Of a stretch of 64,000 nt of DNA, positions 34,783-44,570 are shown piece by piece. The notes beneath the pieces are model-generated. The model searched no databases. It was given only the letters and a program-made list of their open reading frames with translations, and had not been told where the DNA came from. Origin of the DNA: JABMMZ01 sp964438995 (lineage in GTDB: Bacteria; Bacteroidota; Bacteroidia; NS11-12g; UBA955); the NCBI GenBank assembly GCA_964438995.1, contig CAYTMQ010000001.1, positions 372,001 to 436,000 of the forward strand. The letters are read 5' to 3'. Every line of letters starts with the position of its first letter. The stretch's first letter is position 1. The translations under genes and the position numbers were made by a program.

Positions 34783-35552
34783 TGATGTACTGGGTTAGGA
34801 TCAGTATTGGTTTGGCAATGGTGTTGTTAGGCATCATTCATATCTGCTTTGTTTTCCCAATAGGCAAGTTCGAACAGCATCACTTGTGATTCATCGGTTC
34901 AGGGATAGCAATTATATTGAGTGGCCTATTCAATATTTTGGCTGTCTTAAGCCGCAGTATACCCTATATTAAGTGTTTAACTCTAGGTATTAACTCAGCA
35001 TTCCTAATCTTGTCTTTTGTGGGTTTACTTGTTCTCTGTGGACCGCAGGTATATGTAGGAATCTCCCTGTATTTTCTTGGCACTCTGCTCCTGCTAATAC
35101 AACATTATAGAAAAAAGGCAGAATCTGGTAAGTATCAGCAGCATGAAGCAGGTCCAGATATAGGAGCAATGGAAGTCTTATCTGAAATGTCTGTCACACC
35201 TATGCTTCGTATTTTCGACAGGAAAAAGGCTGAGGAATTCTACATAAATTGGCTTGGGTTTAAAATAGAATGGGAACACCGCTTTGATGAAACAGCCCCA
35301 GTTTATATGGAAGTATCAAAGGCCAGAATCAAACTGCATTTAACGGAGCATCATGGAGACTATACCCCTGGAGGCAAGTTTTACATAGTTTGCAAAGGCT
35401 TACAGGAATATCACAAGCAATTAATTGACAAGAACTATCCATACAATAGGCCGGGGCTGGATATGGCCACCTGGGGTTCCCCATGCATTACCGTAATTGA
35501 TCCCTTTGGCAACCAGCTATTATTTACAGAGTCTAATGATTCCAGTAATTAA
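34782..35552 (+). pseudogene. Membrane protein/VOC (glyoxalase-like) fusion interrupted by a TGA
   Basis: In one frame the sequence encodes four hydrophobic helices (YWVRISIGLAMVLLGIIHIC, FIGSGIAIILSGLFNILAV, FLILSFVGLLVLCGPQVYV, ISLYFLGTLLLLIQHYR) and then a VOC-superfamily domain (PMLRIFDRKKAEEFYINWLG, DPFGNQLLFTESN). The frame is broken by a single TGA at 34887-34889 after FEQHHL. Coding potential continues unchanged on both sides, so a recent nonsense mutation or a base error is likely. A shorter product could start at TTG 34917 and still contain the VOC domain. It is the last gene of the ArsR-led operon, and its function is unknown. Confidence 0.7.
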
Positions 35553-35597
35553 AAATTAATCGGTAAGTTATTATCAAATTTAGAAAGTCAAGTAAAG

Positions 35598-35628
35598 TTG
35601 GAGAATTAACAGGTTTATTTTATTTTTG
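35598..35628 (+). promoter_or_regulatory. Putative promoter of the DUF6660/RND operon
   Basis: A TTG (35598-35600) lies 20 bases upstream of TATTTTTG (35621-35628, TAnnTTTG). The ATG of the next gene lies nine bases downstream. Confidence 0.5.
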
Positions 35629-35637
35629 TAATTCAAA

Positions 35638-35961
35638 ATGAAGAAAGTCAAGAAAATACTAACCAATGCTCTGTGGGTTTACCTGCTGACTTTGCTTGTA
35701 TTGCCTTGCAATGATAACTGTGGTAGCGAATCGCATGAACAACCTATTACAATGGAGCAAGCCCAGGATCACCATGAAGAGGAAAACGACCTCTGTACCC
35801 CTTTTTGTATCTGCTCATGTTGTGCTACTCCAGTTCTTGTAGATCAAGTATCTGATTTGGAGCTAAATATAGCAGAATTTGCTGGACACTCAGACTATTA
35901 TCATTCTTCTTTCTCTAGCTATTCCCATTCTATCTGGCAACCGCCTAAGATCGTTTCTTAA
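35638..35961 (+). CDS. DUF6660-like cysteine-rich exported protein
   Basis: This 107-residue protein has an N-terminal hydrophobic export segment (ALWVYLLTLLVLPCND), a His/Glu-rich stretch (DHHEEENDLC) and a compact cysteine cluster CTPFCICSCCATPVL near residue 53. These features recur in proteins encoded next to CusA/CzcA pumps in Bacteroidota (DUF6660). A metal-binding or sensing role in the envelope is likely but unproven. It lies 149 bases upstream of the RND gene and is transcribed in the same direction. Confidence 0.7.
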   Translation: MKKVKKILTNALWVYLLTLLVLPCNDNCGSESHEQPITMEQAQDHHEEENDLCTPFCICSCCATPVLVDQVSDLELNIAEFAGHSDYYHSSFSSYSHSIWQPPKIVS

Positions 35962-36110
35962 TTTTTTAGGTGTCGTAGTAAAGGTCTGTCCATGAGTCAT
36001 GCCTTTGGTATTATTTATTACTTGCAGGTTTTAAATCAATAAGGAATTTTTGGTCGTTACCTGTATCTACGGCACATCTCCATTATTTAAAATTATTAAG
36101 AACAAAAAAG

Positions 36111-39100
36111 ATGTTAGATAGAATCATTTCATTCAGTATAAAAAACAAAATTTTCATTGGGATAATGACATTCGTGCTCATTATCTGGGGTGTTTGGAGC
36201 GCCACAAAATTATCCATTGACGCCGTTCCTGATATTACCAATAACCAGGTACAAATCATTACAACCTGTCCTACATTGGCGGGTCAAGAGGTGGAGCAAC
36301 TGGTCACCTATCCTATTGAACGCAGCATTGCCAATCTGCCGGGGCTTGAGGAGCTAAGAAGTATTTCGCGTTTTGGGTTATCAGTTATTACGGTTGTATT
36401 TAAGGATGAGGTAGACATTTATTTTGCCCGCCAGCTTATCAATGAGCGTCTCAAAGAGGCAGAAGGCATGATTCCCAAAGGGATAGGCACTCCTGAACTT
36501 GCTCCTGTAAGTACAGGACTTGGTGAAATATACCAGTATATTATTCACCCGAAAAAAGGAAGCGAGGATAAATATTCGGCTATGGACCTGAGAACAATGC
36601 AGGACTGGATAGTAGCCAGGCAACTGATAGGCACTCCTGGAATTGCTGAGGTTAACAGTTTTGGGGGTCAGATGAAGCAATATGAGGTGGCAATCAATCC
36701 TGAAAAACTTCTTGCGATGGGTGTCACTATTTCAGACATATTCACAGCACTGGAAAAAAACAATGAAAATACAGGTGGGGCCTATATTGACAAAAAGCCC
36801 AACGCCTATTTTATCAGGGGAATCGGTCTGGTGACCTCTTTTGACGATATCCGCAATATCATCGTGAAATCCAACCCCAATGGTATTCCTATACTTATAA
36901 AGGACATTGCAGAGGTGCGTTTCGGGAGTGCAGTCCGTTATGGTGCCATGACCTTTAATGGTGAAAAGGATGCTGTGGGAGGTGTTATCATGATGCTCAA
37001 AGGAGCAAATAGTGGGGATGTAGTTGCTCGTATAAAGGACAAACTACCAGTCATTCAGAAATCGCTGCCTGGTGATGTGGTCATCGAGCCATTCCTGGAC
37101 CGGACGGAGCTTGTTGACCGGGCTATCTCAACAGTTGAGAAAAACCTCATAGAAGGAGCCCTTATTGTCATTTTTGTACTGGTCATTTTCCTGGGCAATT
37201 TAAGGGCGGGACTTATCGTGGCTTCTGCTATTCCGCTATCCATGCTATTTGCGCTGGGCCTGATGCGGGTTTTTGGAGTCAGTGCCAACCTTATGAGTCT
37301 GGGTGCGATTGATTTTGGACTTATTGTGGATGGAGCGGTTATTATAGTTGAGGCAACACTTCATCATCTTGGCCTGCGAAAAAGTGTCGGCAGGCTTACC
37401 CAACGGGAAATGGATGAGGAGGTATTCCTGTCAGCCAGCAAAATACGCAGTAGTGCAGCATTCGGTGAAATCATTATCCTGATAGTTTATATACCAATCC
37501 TTACACTCATTGGAATAGAGGGAAAAATGTTCAGGCCAATGGCCCAAACTGTCGGATTCGCAATTTTTGGGGCTCTCATCCTGTCTTTGACTTATATACC
37601 AATGATGTGTGCACTATTTCTGCCAAAGGATATTTCTCATAAGGTGACATTCAGCGACAGGCTCATGAATTTTTTCCAGCGTATATATTCTCCATTGCTT
37701 GAGATGGCCATAAGGTTCAGAACAGTCATAGTGATCGTTACTGTGGCAATATTTGGCTTATCCGTGTTCACTTTTTCAAGGATGGGCGGGGAATTCATAC
37801 CGACGCTTGCAGAGGGCGATTTTGCATTTCACTGCATATTGCCGCAGGGTACTTCGCTCTCCCAAAGTATAGAAACTTCTATGCAGGCTTCAAGACTTGT
37901 AAAGGAATTTGATGAGGTGAAAATGGTAGTCGGTAAGACAGGCGCTGCGGAAGTCCCGACTGATCCAATGCCACCGGAGGCTACCGACATGATGATTATT
38001 TTAAAACCCCAGAAGGAATGGAAGTCGGAGAAGAGCTATGATGAACTGGCGGATGCAATGATGGAAAAACTGGAGAACATACCGGGGGTCTTTTTTGAAA
38101 AGAACCAGCCCATCCAAATGCGGTTCAATGAACTGATGACCGGAATCCGCCAGGATGTGGCTGTCAAGATATTCGGTGAGAACCTGGATACGCTTCTGTC
38201 CAACGCCAACAAGGTTGCAGGGGTTATTAGAAATATTGAAGGAGCCACTGAACCAATGGTAGAGCGTGTCGAGGGCTTGCCGCAGATCAGCATACGATAT
38301 AATAGGTCGCAAATTGCTAATTACGGGTTGAATATTGAAGATATTAACCATTTGGTCAGTACGGCCTTTGCTGGAGGGAGTGCGGGAGTAGTGTTTGAAA
38401 ACGAAAGAAAATTTGATCTTGTTGTCAGGCTTGACAGCTCTCACCGGAAAGATGTAGAGGATGTTGCGCACTTATTTATTCCTGTTGGGAACGGGGCGCA
38501 AATTCCCCTTTCACAGGTAGCCGAAGTCAAAATGGAACTTGGTCCTGCACAGATAAGCCGGGAGGATGGCAAACGAAGGATTGTGGTAGGCTTTAATGTC
38601 AAGGACAGGGATGTCGCCAGTGTGGTAAAGGATATTCAGGAGCAACTTGGTGCAAAGGTGAAACTACCGGAAGGATATTATTTCTCATACGGGGGCACAT
38701 TCGAAAATCTTCAGGCAGCATCCAAACGCCTGATGGTTGCAGTCCCGGTTGCGCTGGCACTGATTTTTGTTTTGCTTTATTTTACATTCCATTCAGCCAA
38801 ACAGGCACTACTTATTTATACAGCTATCCCGATGAGTGCCATAGGCGGGGTGTTTGCTTTAATGATACGCGATATGCCCTTTAGTATTTCAGCCGGAATA
38901 GGCTTCATAGCCCTTTTTGGAGTTGCGGTATTAAACGGCATTGTGCTTATTGGCACATTCAACCAACTTGAAAAGGAAGGGATCAGTGATGTCCTGGCCA
39001 GGATCAGGGAAGGAACAAAAATCCGGTTGCGACCTGTGCTGATGACGGCGGCTGTTGCGTCTTTAGGATTTCTGCCAATGGCTCTTTCACACGGAGCTGG

Positions 39101-40463
39101 TGCGGAAGTACAAAAACCACTAGCAACAGTTGTCATTGGCGGGTTATTTACTGCAACCTTCCTCACGCTGTTCGTATTACCGCTTTTATACTTAATATTT
39201 ACTCGAAAAATTAAACCGAAAATGAATACATCACTCATAATATCCATTCTACTGGTGCTGACCTGTCAAAATGTATCAGCTCAAACCGCAAGGAAAATTA
39301 CAGCGGATGAGGCAGTGTCAATTGCCCTGAAAAATAACCAGTCTCTCCAAGCGACAACGCTGGAGGTGCAATCTGCAAACAAGCTGACAAAATCAATTTT
39401 TGAGCTTCCCAAAACTAACCTTACGATGCAGTATGGTCAATACAACAGTATCAACCAGGATTTGGGATTCCAGGTCTCCCAAAGCATTCCTTTTCCTTCA
39501 TACTTTAGTGCCAGATCAGGTTTATATAAAGCAGAACTTTTGGGCAGTCAGTTGCAGCTACAGGCAACAGCAAATGAGATCAAGGCCAGGGTTCAATTTC
39601 TTTATTACCAGTTGGTGTATCTTGAAAAAACTAAGGAAAAGCTCATTTTGCTTGACAGCATGTACATGGAATTTGTTAAGGTGGCTACTCTCCAACATAA
39701 GACTGGACAAACAACCCTTTTAAGCCAGGCAACTGCTGAAGCGCAATCCGGCAGGTTAAAGTTACTTGTGCGTCAGAATGAAAGTGATAGAACAACAGTT
39801 TATACCACCCTAAAGGCATACCTGAACTACCAAGAGGACTTTGCTGTGGCGGATACTGGAGAATTTGAGCCGTTAACGCTTGTCAATGATTTCGATACAG
39901 CTATCTTGGCCAATAATCCGGCATTGAAGCTGATGTATCAGAATGCGATTATTGCCGGACAAAATAAGAAGCTGGAAGCGGCGCAAGTCCTTCCTGACCT
40001 GACAATTGGTTATTTTAACCAGTCCCTGATTGGGACACAAACCATTGATGGCAATAGTATTTATTTTGACCGCAGCAAGAGATTTCAGGGTATCAATATT
40101 GGTATCAGTATTCCGCTGACATTCTTCAGCACTTCGACCAGGATAAAATCCATTGATATTAAGCAGCAGTCCCTGCAAAGGCAAGCTGACAATCAAAAGC
40201 TGGTCTTGCAGTCAGAGCTTCAGAATGCCTTTGAACAGTACAATCAGAACCTGGCGCAGTACCAATATTATAAAACTTCGTCCCTGTCGAACGCAGACTT
40301 GATTATCAAGGTCTCCAAAACAAGTTTTACCAGTGGTGACATTGGTTATGTAGAATATCTCCAGGCCTTGCAAACCGCTACCGATATCCAGCTTGGTTAT
40401 CTGCAATCTATCCAAATGGTCAACCAGTCGGTCATCAACATCAACCTTTTAATGAGTAAATAA
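36111..40463 (+). CDS. czcA: Heavy-metal RND efflux pump fused to its outer-membrane factor
   Basis: This 1450-residue protein has two parts. Residues 1 to about 1035 are a complete RND pump of the CusA/CzcA family. The helix-4 motif DFGLIVDGAVIIVEATLHH near residue 402 has the D-D-E arrangement of divalent-cation (Zn/Co/Cd) exporters. From about residue 1038 (nucleotide 39222) a new segment MNTSLIISILLVLTCQNVSA looks like a signal peptide, followed by about 410 residues of TolC/CzcC-like outer-membrane factor (ITADEAVSIALKNNQSLQAT, repeated long helices). Fused pumps of this size occur in Bacteroidota. The internal signal peptide suggests that the outer-membrane part is released after export. 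The adaptor follows four bases later. Confidence 0.9.
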   Translation: MLDRIISFSIKNKIFIGIMTFVLIIWGVWSATKLSIDAVPDITNNQVQIITTCPTLAGQEVEQLVTYPIERSIANLPGLEELRSISRFGLSVITVVFKDEVDIYFARQLINERLKEAEGMIPKGIGTPELAPVSTGLGEIYQYIIHPKKGSEDKYSAMDLRTMQDWIVARQLIGTPGIAEVNSFGGQMKQYEVAINPEKLLAMGVTISDIFTALEKNNENTGGAYIDKKPNAYFIRGIGLVTSFDDIRNIIVKSNPNGIPILIKDIAEVRFGSAVRYGAMTFNGEKDAVGGVIMMLKGANSGDVVARIKDKLPVIQKSLPGDVVIEPFLDRTELVDRAISTVEKNLIEGALIVIFVLVIFLGNLRAGLIVASAIPLSMLFALGLMRVFGVSANLMSLGAIDFGLIVDGAVIIVEATLHHLGLRKSVGRLTQREMDEEVFLSASKIRSSAAFGEIIILIVYIPILTLIGIEGKMFRPMAQTVGFAIFGALILSLTYIPMMCALFLPKDISHKVTFSDRLMNFFQRIYSPLLEMAIRFRTVIVIVTVAIFGLSVFTFSRMGGEFIPTLAEGDFAFHCILPQGTSLSQSIETSMQASRLVKEFDEVKMVVGKTGAAEVPTDPMPPEATDMMIILKPQKEWKSEKSYDELADAMMEKLENIPGVFFEKNQPIQMRFNELMTGIRQDVAVKIFGENLDTLLSNANKVAGVIRNIEGATEPMVERVEGLPQISIRYNRSQIANYGLNIEDINHLVSTAFAGGSAGVVFENERKFDLVVRLDSSHRKDVEDVAHLFIPVGNGAQIPLSQVAEVKMELGPAQISREDGKRRIVVGFNVKDRDVASVVKDIQEQLGAKVKLPEGYYFSYGGTFENLQAASKRLMVAVPVALALIFVLLYFTFHSAKQALLIYTAIPMSAIGGVFALMIRDMPFSISAGIGFIALFGVAVLNGIVLIGTFNQLEKEGISDVLARIREGTKIRLRPVLMTAAVASLGFLPMALSHGAGAEVQKPLATVVIGGLFTATFLTLFVLPLLYLIFTRKIKPKMNTSLIISILLVLTCQNVSAQTARKITADEAVSIALKNNQSLQATTLEVQSANKLTKSIFELPKTNLTMQYGQYNSINQDLGFQVSQSIPFPSYFSARSGLYKAELLGSQLQLQATANEIKARVQFLYYQLVYLEKTKEKLILLDSMYMEFVKVATLQHKTGQTTLLSQATAEAQSGRLKLLVRQNESDRTTVYTTLKAYLNYQEDFAVADTGEFEPLTLVNDFDTAILANNPALKLMYQNAIIAGQNKKLEAAQVLPDLTIGYFNQSLIGTQTIDGNSIYFDRSKRFQGINIGISIPLTFFSTSTRIKSIDIKQQSLQRQADNQKLVLQSELQNAFEQYNQNLAQYQYYKTSSLSNADLIIKVSKTSFTSGDIGYVEYLQALQTATDIQLGYLQSIQMVNQSVININLLMSK

Positions 40464-40466
40464 CAA

Positions 40467-41747
40467 ATGAAAAAAATAATCATAATAATCCAAATATTTC
40501 TGCTTGTCATTTTTGCGACAGCGTGCGGGAATAAACCAGCAACATCTGAAAAGGAAAAGGAGGAACACGCACATGAGACACATGGAAACGAGAATTCAGT
40601 GGAGCTTTCGCCTGAACAAGTCAAATCCATCAAATTAGAATTAGGGAGCATTGAGAAAAAACAATTGACAGCCTCCCTGAAGGCAAATGGCATATTGAAG
40701 GTGCCTAACCAGAACCGTGCTACTGCAACTGCCATGATGGGTGGAGTTATCAGGTCCATTCTGGTGCAGACTGGTAATGTTGTGAGGAAGGGACAGGTAA
40801 TTGCTACTATTGCCAATACTTCATTCATTGCCATGCAAGAGGAATACCTGAGTGTGTCTTCCAAGCTCGCCCTGGCTGAGCTTGAATATAAGCGTCAGCA
40901 AGAATTGCAGGCCGGCAATGCCGGAACCCAAAAGGTTTTGCAACAAAGTGAGTCAGAAGTAAAGATTTTAAAGGCACGCAAATCAAGCCTGGGTAAGCAA
41001 CTGGAGCTTGTTGGGATAAGTTCTTCCTCCCTGACCAGCGATAATATCCAGAAGGTTGTGAGTATTTACAGTCCCATTAGCGGTTCAGTCAGTCATATTC
41101 ATGTCAATATCGGGAGCAGTGTGGATGCCAACAATCCTATAATAGAGGTCATCGACAACAGTCAGCTTCACCTGGATTTATTTGTTTATGAAAAGGATTT
41201 ATACAAGCTGAAAGATGGTCAAACCATACATTTTACCTTGACAAACAATCCTGGTAAGGAGTATGATGCAAAAATCTATAGTATAAGCAACACATTTGAA
41301 CAAAACACGAAGGCAATTGCCGTTCATGCTACAGTGGAAGGCGACAAAACGGGTCTGATCGACGGAATGAATATTACTGCCTTGGTAAGTCTTGAAAACG
41401 CTACTGTGAATGCTGTTCCGACAGAGGCCATTATTAGTTACCAGGGTAACGATTTTATTTTTATACAAAAGGATGGTCATTCAGAAGAGGAGCATGGACA
41501 TGAACACAGCCCAGGCGAGGCAGAAGAAAAGGAAGATGCGCACGGTCACGAGCATAAAGAGGCAAAGACGGCTGAATCAACAGAATCAAGCACCTATGAA
41601 ATGATTCCTGTTCGCAAGGGAACTACTGATGTTGGGTATAGTGAAATTACACTGCTGAAAGATATTCCAATGGATTCAAAGGTAGTAGTGAAGGGTGCAT
41701 TTTTCTTATTGGCAAAAATGACTAATTCAGGCGAACATGAGCATTGA
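40467..41747 (+). CDS. Periplasmic adaptor of the RND pump (CusB/CzcB-like)
   Basis: This 426-residue lipoprotein has a signal ending in FATACGNKP (lipobox cysteine near residue 20). The membrane-fusion core comprises a biotinyl-lipoyl-like hairpin (MMGGVIRSILVQTGNVVRKG and ISGSVSHIHVNIGSSVDANN) and a coiled-coil (YLSVSSKLALAELEYKRQQE), followed by beta-barrel domains. Histidine-rich stretches occur after the signal (EEHAHETHGNE) and near residue 338 (HSEEEHGHEHSPGEAEEK and AHGHEHKEAK), which probably collect metal in the periplasm. It connects the inner-membrane pump to the outer-membrane segment encoded just upstream. Confidence 0.9.
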   Translation: MKKIIIIIQIFLLVIFATACGNKPATSEKEKEEHAHETHGNENSVELSPEQVKSIKLELGSIEKKQLTASLKANGILKVPNQNRATATAMMGGVIRSILVQTGNVVRKGQVIATIANTSFIAMQEEYLSVSSKLALAELEYKRQQELQAGNAGTQKVLQQSESEVKILKARKSSLGKQLELVGISSSSLTSDNIQKVVSIYSPISGSVSHIHVNIGSSVDANNPIIEVIDNSQLHLDLFVYEKDLYKLKDGQTIHFTLTNNPGKEYDAKIYSISNTFEQNTKAIAVHATVEGDKTGLIDGMNITALVSLENATVNAVPTEAIISYQGNDFIFIQKDGHSEEEHGHEHSPGEAEEKEDAHGHEHKEAKTAESTESSTYEMIPVRKGTTDVGYSEITLLKDIPMDSKVVVKGAFFLLAKMTNSGEHEH

Positions 41748-42354
41748 TATGAAAACTTTTTTGCAAATCTACCTGCCCATTTTCCTGCTAATATACCTAG
41801 CAGTGACATTTGTTATTCCTTCATACAGGGTATATAAAAAGACTGGAATTAACCCAGTCACATTTGGCAAGGAGGACACAGCTCATAATTATATTGGCTT
41901 TGTCATGATAATACTGATCGGGCTGCTAATAGGTGTGGTCCTTGTCTTTTCGCTTGCCAATCCGTACTACAATATACATATTAAGGCGGAGTTTGACCAC
42001 CAGGATATTGCACTTGATATAGCCGGACTGGTGATCCTGCATATTTCACTGATCTGGATTGTAATCGCCCAGTCGCAGATGCGCAACAGTTGGAGAATTG
42101 GCATTGATAAGGCGAATAATACAGACCTGGTAACCGCCGGGGTATTCCGTATTTCAAGGAACCCGATATTTTTAGGAATTATAGCCACCGTGTTCGGTAT
42201 GTTCCTGATCCTGCCAAATTTCCTGACCTTCTTCTGCTTTTTTACTTCTTACTTCATTATCCAGATACAAATACGATTGGAAGAAGAGTTCCTGGAGAAA
42301 GAGCATGGAGAAAGGTATATTCATTATAAGTCAACAACTAAAAGATTAATGTGA
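41737..42354 (+). CDS. Isoprenylcysteine carboxyl methyltransferase-like membrane protein
   Basis: This 205-residue protein has about five hydrophobic helices and the C-terminal SAM-binding signature of the ICMT/phospholipid methyltransferase group (SRNPIFLGIIATVFGMFLIL and EFLEKEHGERYIHYK). Such genes are often found between metal efflux pumps and P-type ATPases, but the substrate is unknown. It overlaps the adaptor gene by 11 bases and precedes the ATPase by four, so the three are clearly one operon. Confidence 0.82.
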   Translation: MSIDMKTFLQIYLPIFLLIYLAVTFVIPSYRVYKKTGINPVTFGKEDTAHNYIGFVMIILIGLLIGVVLVFSLANPYYNIHIKAEFDHQDIALDIAGLVILHISLIWIVIAQSQMRNSWRIGIDKANNTDLVTAGVFRISRNPIFLGIIATVFGMFLILPNFLTFFCFFTSYFIIQIQIRLEEEFLEKEHGERYIHYKSTTKRLM

Positions 42355-42358
42355 AAAT

Positions 42359-44401
42359 ATGATAAACACAGATCCAAACCATAAACATACATACGACTCG
42401 CAGGGAAGAATGACCTGTTGCTCTCTCGAAGAAAAGGTCTATTCCAAGGCCGATGCCAAGGATTTACTCAATATCAATCAAGGGTCCATCTCAAATGATA
42501 TTGAAGATGAGAATCGGAATGGAAAGGCTCAAGAGCAACCCAGTGCCTGGAGGCCGTACATACCTTCGATTATTAGTCTTGTCCTTTTGTTAACAGGGAT
42601 TGCGATGGACTATTTTCCAGTTGGTTTTTTCAAGGATTACATCAGGTTATCCTGGTATCTTCTGGCATATATTCCTGTGGGATTTCCGGTCATGAAGGAA
42701 GCATGGGAAGCCTTGAAGAAGAAAGAGTTTTTTACGGAATTTACCCTTATGACCATTGCGACATTGGGTGCCTTCGCCATAGGGGAATATCCGGAAGGTG
42801 TTGCTGTAATGTTGTTTTATGCCATCGGTGAACTCTTCCAAAGTGCTGCCGTGCGAAGGGCCAAAGGAAACATAAAAGCCTTACTCGATGTCAGACCAAC
42901 AGAGGTGGCTGTGCTTAGAAATGATCAATACAGGAAGGTAAAGCCGGAGCAAGTGGCTATTGGAGAGATTATACAGATTAAGGCCGGGGAAAAAGTTCCA
43001 CTGGACGGAGAAATGCTGAGCGAGGGCAGCAGTTTCAATACAGCCGCCCTGACAGGAGAAAGCAAACCAAGGTCCATTTATAAATCGCAACAGGTGCTTG
43101 CAGGTATGCTGAATCTTGATAAAGTGATTGAACTCAAGGTGACAAAGTCATTTTCAAACAGTTCGCTGGCCAGGATACTGGATATGGTTCAAAATGCTAC
43201 GGCGAGAAAAGCAAAGACAGAGTTGTTCATACGAAAATTTGCAAAAATCTACACACCCTTTGTATTCTTCCTGGCACTGGCAGTAGTGTTTGTGCCTTAT
43301 TTCCTGGTTGACGATTATAACTTTAGCCAATGGTTGTACCGAGCCTTGATATTCCTGGTCATTTCCTGCCCCTGTGCGTTGGTGATTTCTATTCCGCTGG
43401 GATATTTTGGCGGTATTGGGGCTGCATCGCGCAATGGCATTTTGTTTAAAGGCTCGAATTATCTTGACCTGATGACTAAGATCAACACGGTCGTCATGGA
43501 CAAGACAGGTACCTTGACGCAAGGGGTCTTTAAAGTTCGGGATATTATAGTTAATAATTCAGCAAGAGAGGAGTTTATGAAAATATTGGCTGCATTGGAG
43601 AGTAAATCAACTCATCCTATTGCTAAAGCCATAGTTGAACATCAAAAGGAGGAACAGATGTATGAAGCCAGGGACATCGAGGAAATTTCGGGTCATGGCT
43701 TGAAGGGCAAAGTGAACGGCGTGCAGGTTTTGGCAGGCAATACCAAACTTCTTAGAAAATTCAACATTGAATATGACAAAAAAATAGATTCTATTGTTGA
43801 AAGTATAGTTGTAGTTGCCTTTGATAATAAGTTTGCAGGCTATGTAATAATCGCTGATCAGTTAAAGCAAGATGCTCCTCAATCCATTAAAGATATGCAT
43901 GATATGGGTATTACAGATATTGTAATGTTGAGCGGGGACAAAGATTCTATCACACAAAAAGTTGCTCAGTCATTAAGTATTGATAAAGCTTTTGGTGATT
44001 TGCTACCGGAAGACAAGGTTCAAAAGGTAGAAGAGTTGAAAAAGGACGCAAAAAAGGTATTGGCATTTGTCGGTGATGGCATTAATGATGCTCCGGTATT
44101 GGCATTAAGTGATGTAGGAATTGCAATGGGAGCAATGGGTAGTGATGCAGCCATTGAAACTGCTGACGTGGTGATACAGACCGATCAACCATCGAAGATT
44201 GTTACGGCCATAAAAATTGGAAAAGCAACTCGAATGATAGTGTTCCAAAATATATCCTTGGCCTTTGGAGTGAAAATCGTAGTACTTGGTTTGGGCGCAG
44301 GAGGATTGGCGACTATGTGGGAGGCAGTGTTTGCGGATGTTGGAGTGGCTTTGTTAGCCATTTTAAACGCTGTGCGAATACAGCGAATGAAATTCAATTA
44401 A
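42359..44401 (+). CDS. cadA: P1B-type heavy-metal translocating ATPase (Cd/Zn/Pb-like)
   Basis: This 680-residue ATPase exports metal ions from the cytoplasm. The metal-site helix has SCPCALVISIPLGYFGGIGA (CPC near residue 340). DKTGTLTQGVFKVRD carries the phosphorylated aspartate, ESKSTHPIAKAIVEH the HP motif, and FVGDGINDAPVLALSDVGIA the hinge. The post-CPC sequence and the absence of a later H motif fit the Zn/Cd/Pb group (CadA/ZntA). The N-terminus lacks a full CxxC HMA domain and instead has HKH and a CC pair (MINTDPNHKHTYDSQGRMTC, then C). It is the last gene of the cargo operon that starts at 35638. Confidence 0.92.
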   Translation: MINTDPNHKHTYDSQGRMTCCSLEEKVYSKADAKDLLNINQGSISNDIEDENRNGKAQEQPSAWRPYIPSIISLVLLLTGIAMDYFPVGFFKDYIRLSWYLLAYIPVGFPVMKEAWEALKKKEFFTEFTLMTIATLGAFAIGEYPEGVAVMLFYAIGELFQSAAVRRAKGNIKALLDVRPTEVAVLRNDQYRKVKPEQVAIGEIIQIKAGEKVPLDGEMLSEGSSFNTAALTGESKPRSIYKSQQVLAGMLNLDKVIELKVTKSFSNSSLARILDMVQNATARKAKTELFIRKFAKIYTPFVFFLALAVVFVPYFLVDDYNFSQWLYRALIFLVISCPCALVISIPLGYFGGIGAASRNGILFKGSNYLDLMTKINTVVMDKTGTLTQGVFKVRDIIVNNSAREEFMKILAALESKSTHPIAKAIVEHQKEEQMYEARDIEEISGHGLKGKVNGVQVLAGNTKLLRKFNIEYDKKIDSIVESIVVVAFDNKFAGYVIIADQLKQDAPQSIKDMHDMGITDIVMLSGDKDSITQKVAQSLSIDKAFGDLLPEDKVQKVEELKKDAKKVLAFVGDGINDAPVLALSDVGIAMGAMGSDAAIETADVVIQTDQPSKIVTAIKIGKATRMIVFQNISLAFGVKIVVLGLGAGGLATMWEAVFADVGVALLAILNAVRIQRMKFN

Positions 44402-44470
44402 ACCTAAAGTGGGAAATTATTGACAAGTAGATTATTCAATAATTCCATATATAAACATCAAATTTGCGCT

Positions 44471-44524
44471 ACTAACATACTAACAGCTCATTGGTGTGTT
44501 AGCATTGTTAGTAGTTGTTAGTAT
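44471..44524 (+). repeat. TGTTAGTA motif array (copy A, upstream of the rteC-like gene)
   Basis: Two reverse-complement motifs (ACTAACATACTAACA, 44471-44485) are separated by 11 bases from three direct motifs (44497-44524: TGTTAGCA, TGTTAGTA, TGTTAGTA). The direct part is, apart from a one-base gap, the reverse complement of 47291-47317. The array ends 46 bases before ATG 44571. It may be an operator or iteron. Confidence 0.75.
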
Positions 44525-44570
44525 CATTTTTTCACAAAAAAAGGTAAGTGAATTATTTTCGCGCCCCCTT

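Noticed and set aside
34887..34889. TGA as a recoded tryptophan or selenocysteine codon
   Set aside because: Nothing in the window suggests code change. All other genes use TGA as a stop and no hairpin of the selenocysteine type follows.
38001..38471. Long antisense frames opposite the RND genes, including 54769-55347
   Set aside because: They lie fully within confident genes on the other strand and have no family motifs.
44471..44524. CRISPR array at the TGTTAGTA motifs
   Set aside because: Units are 8-9 bases and almost contiguous, with inversion at the centre, which fits binding sites and not repeat-spacer structure.
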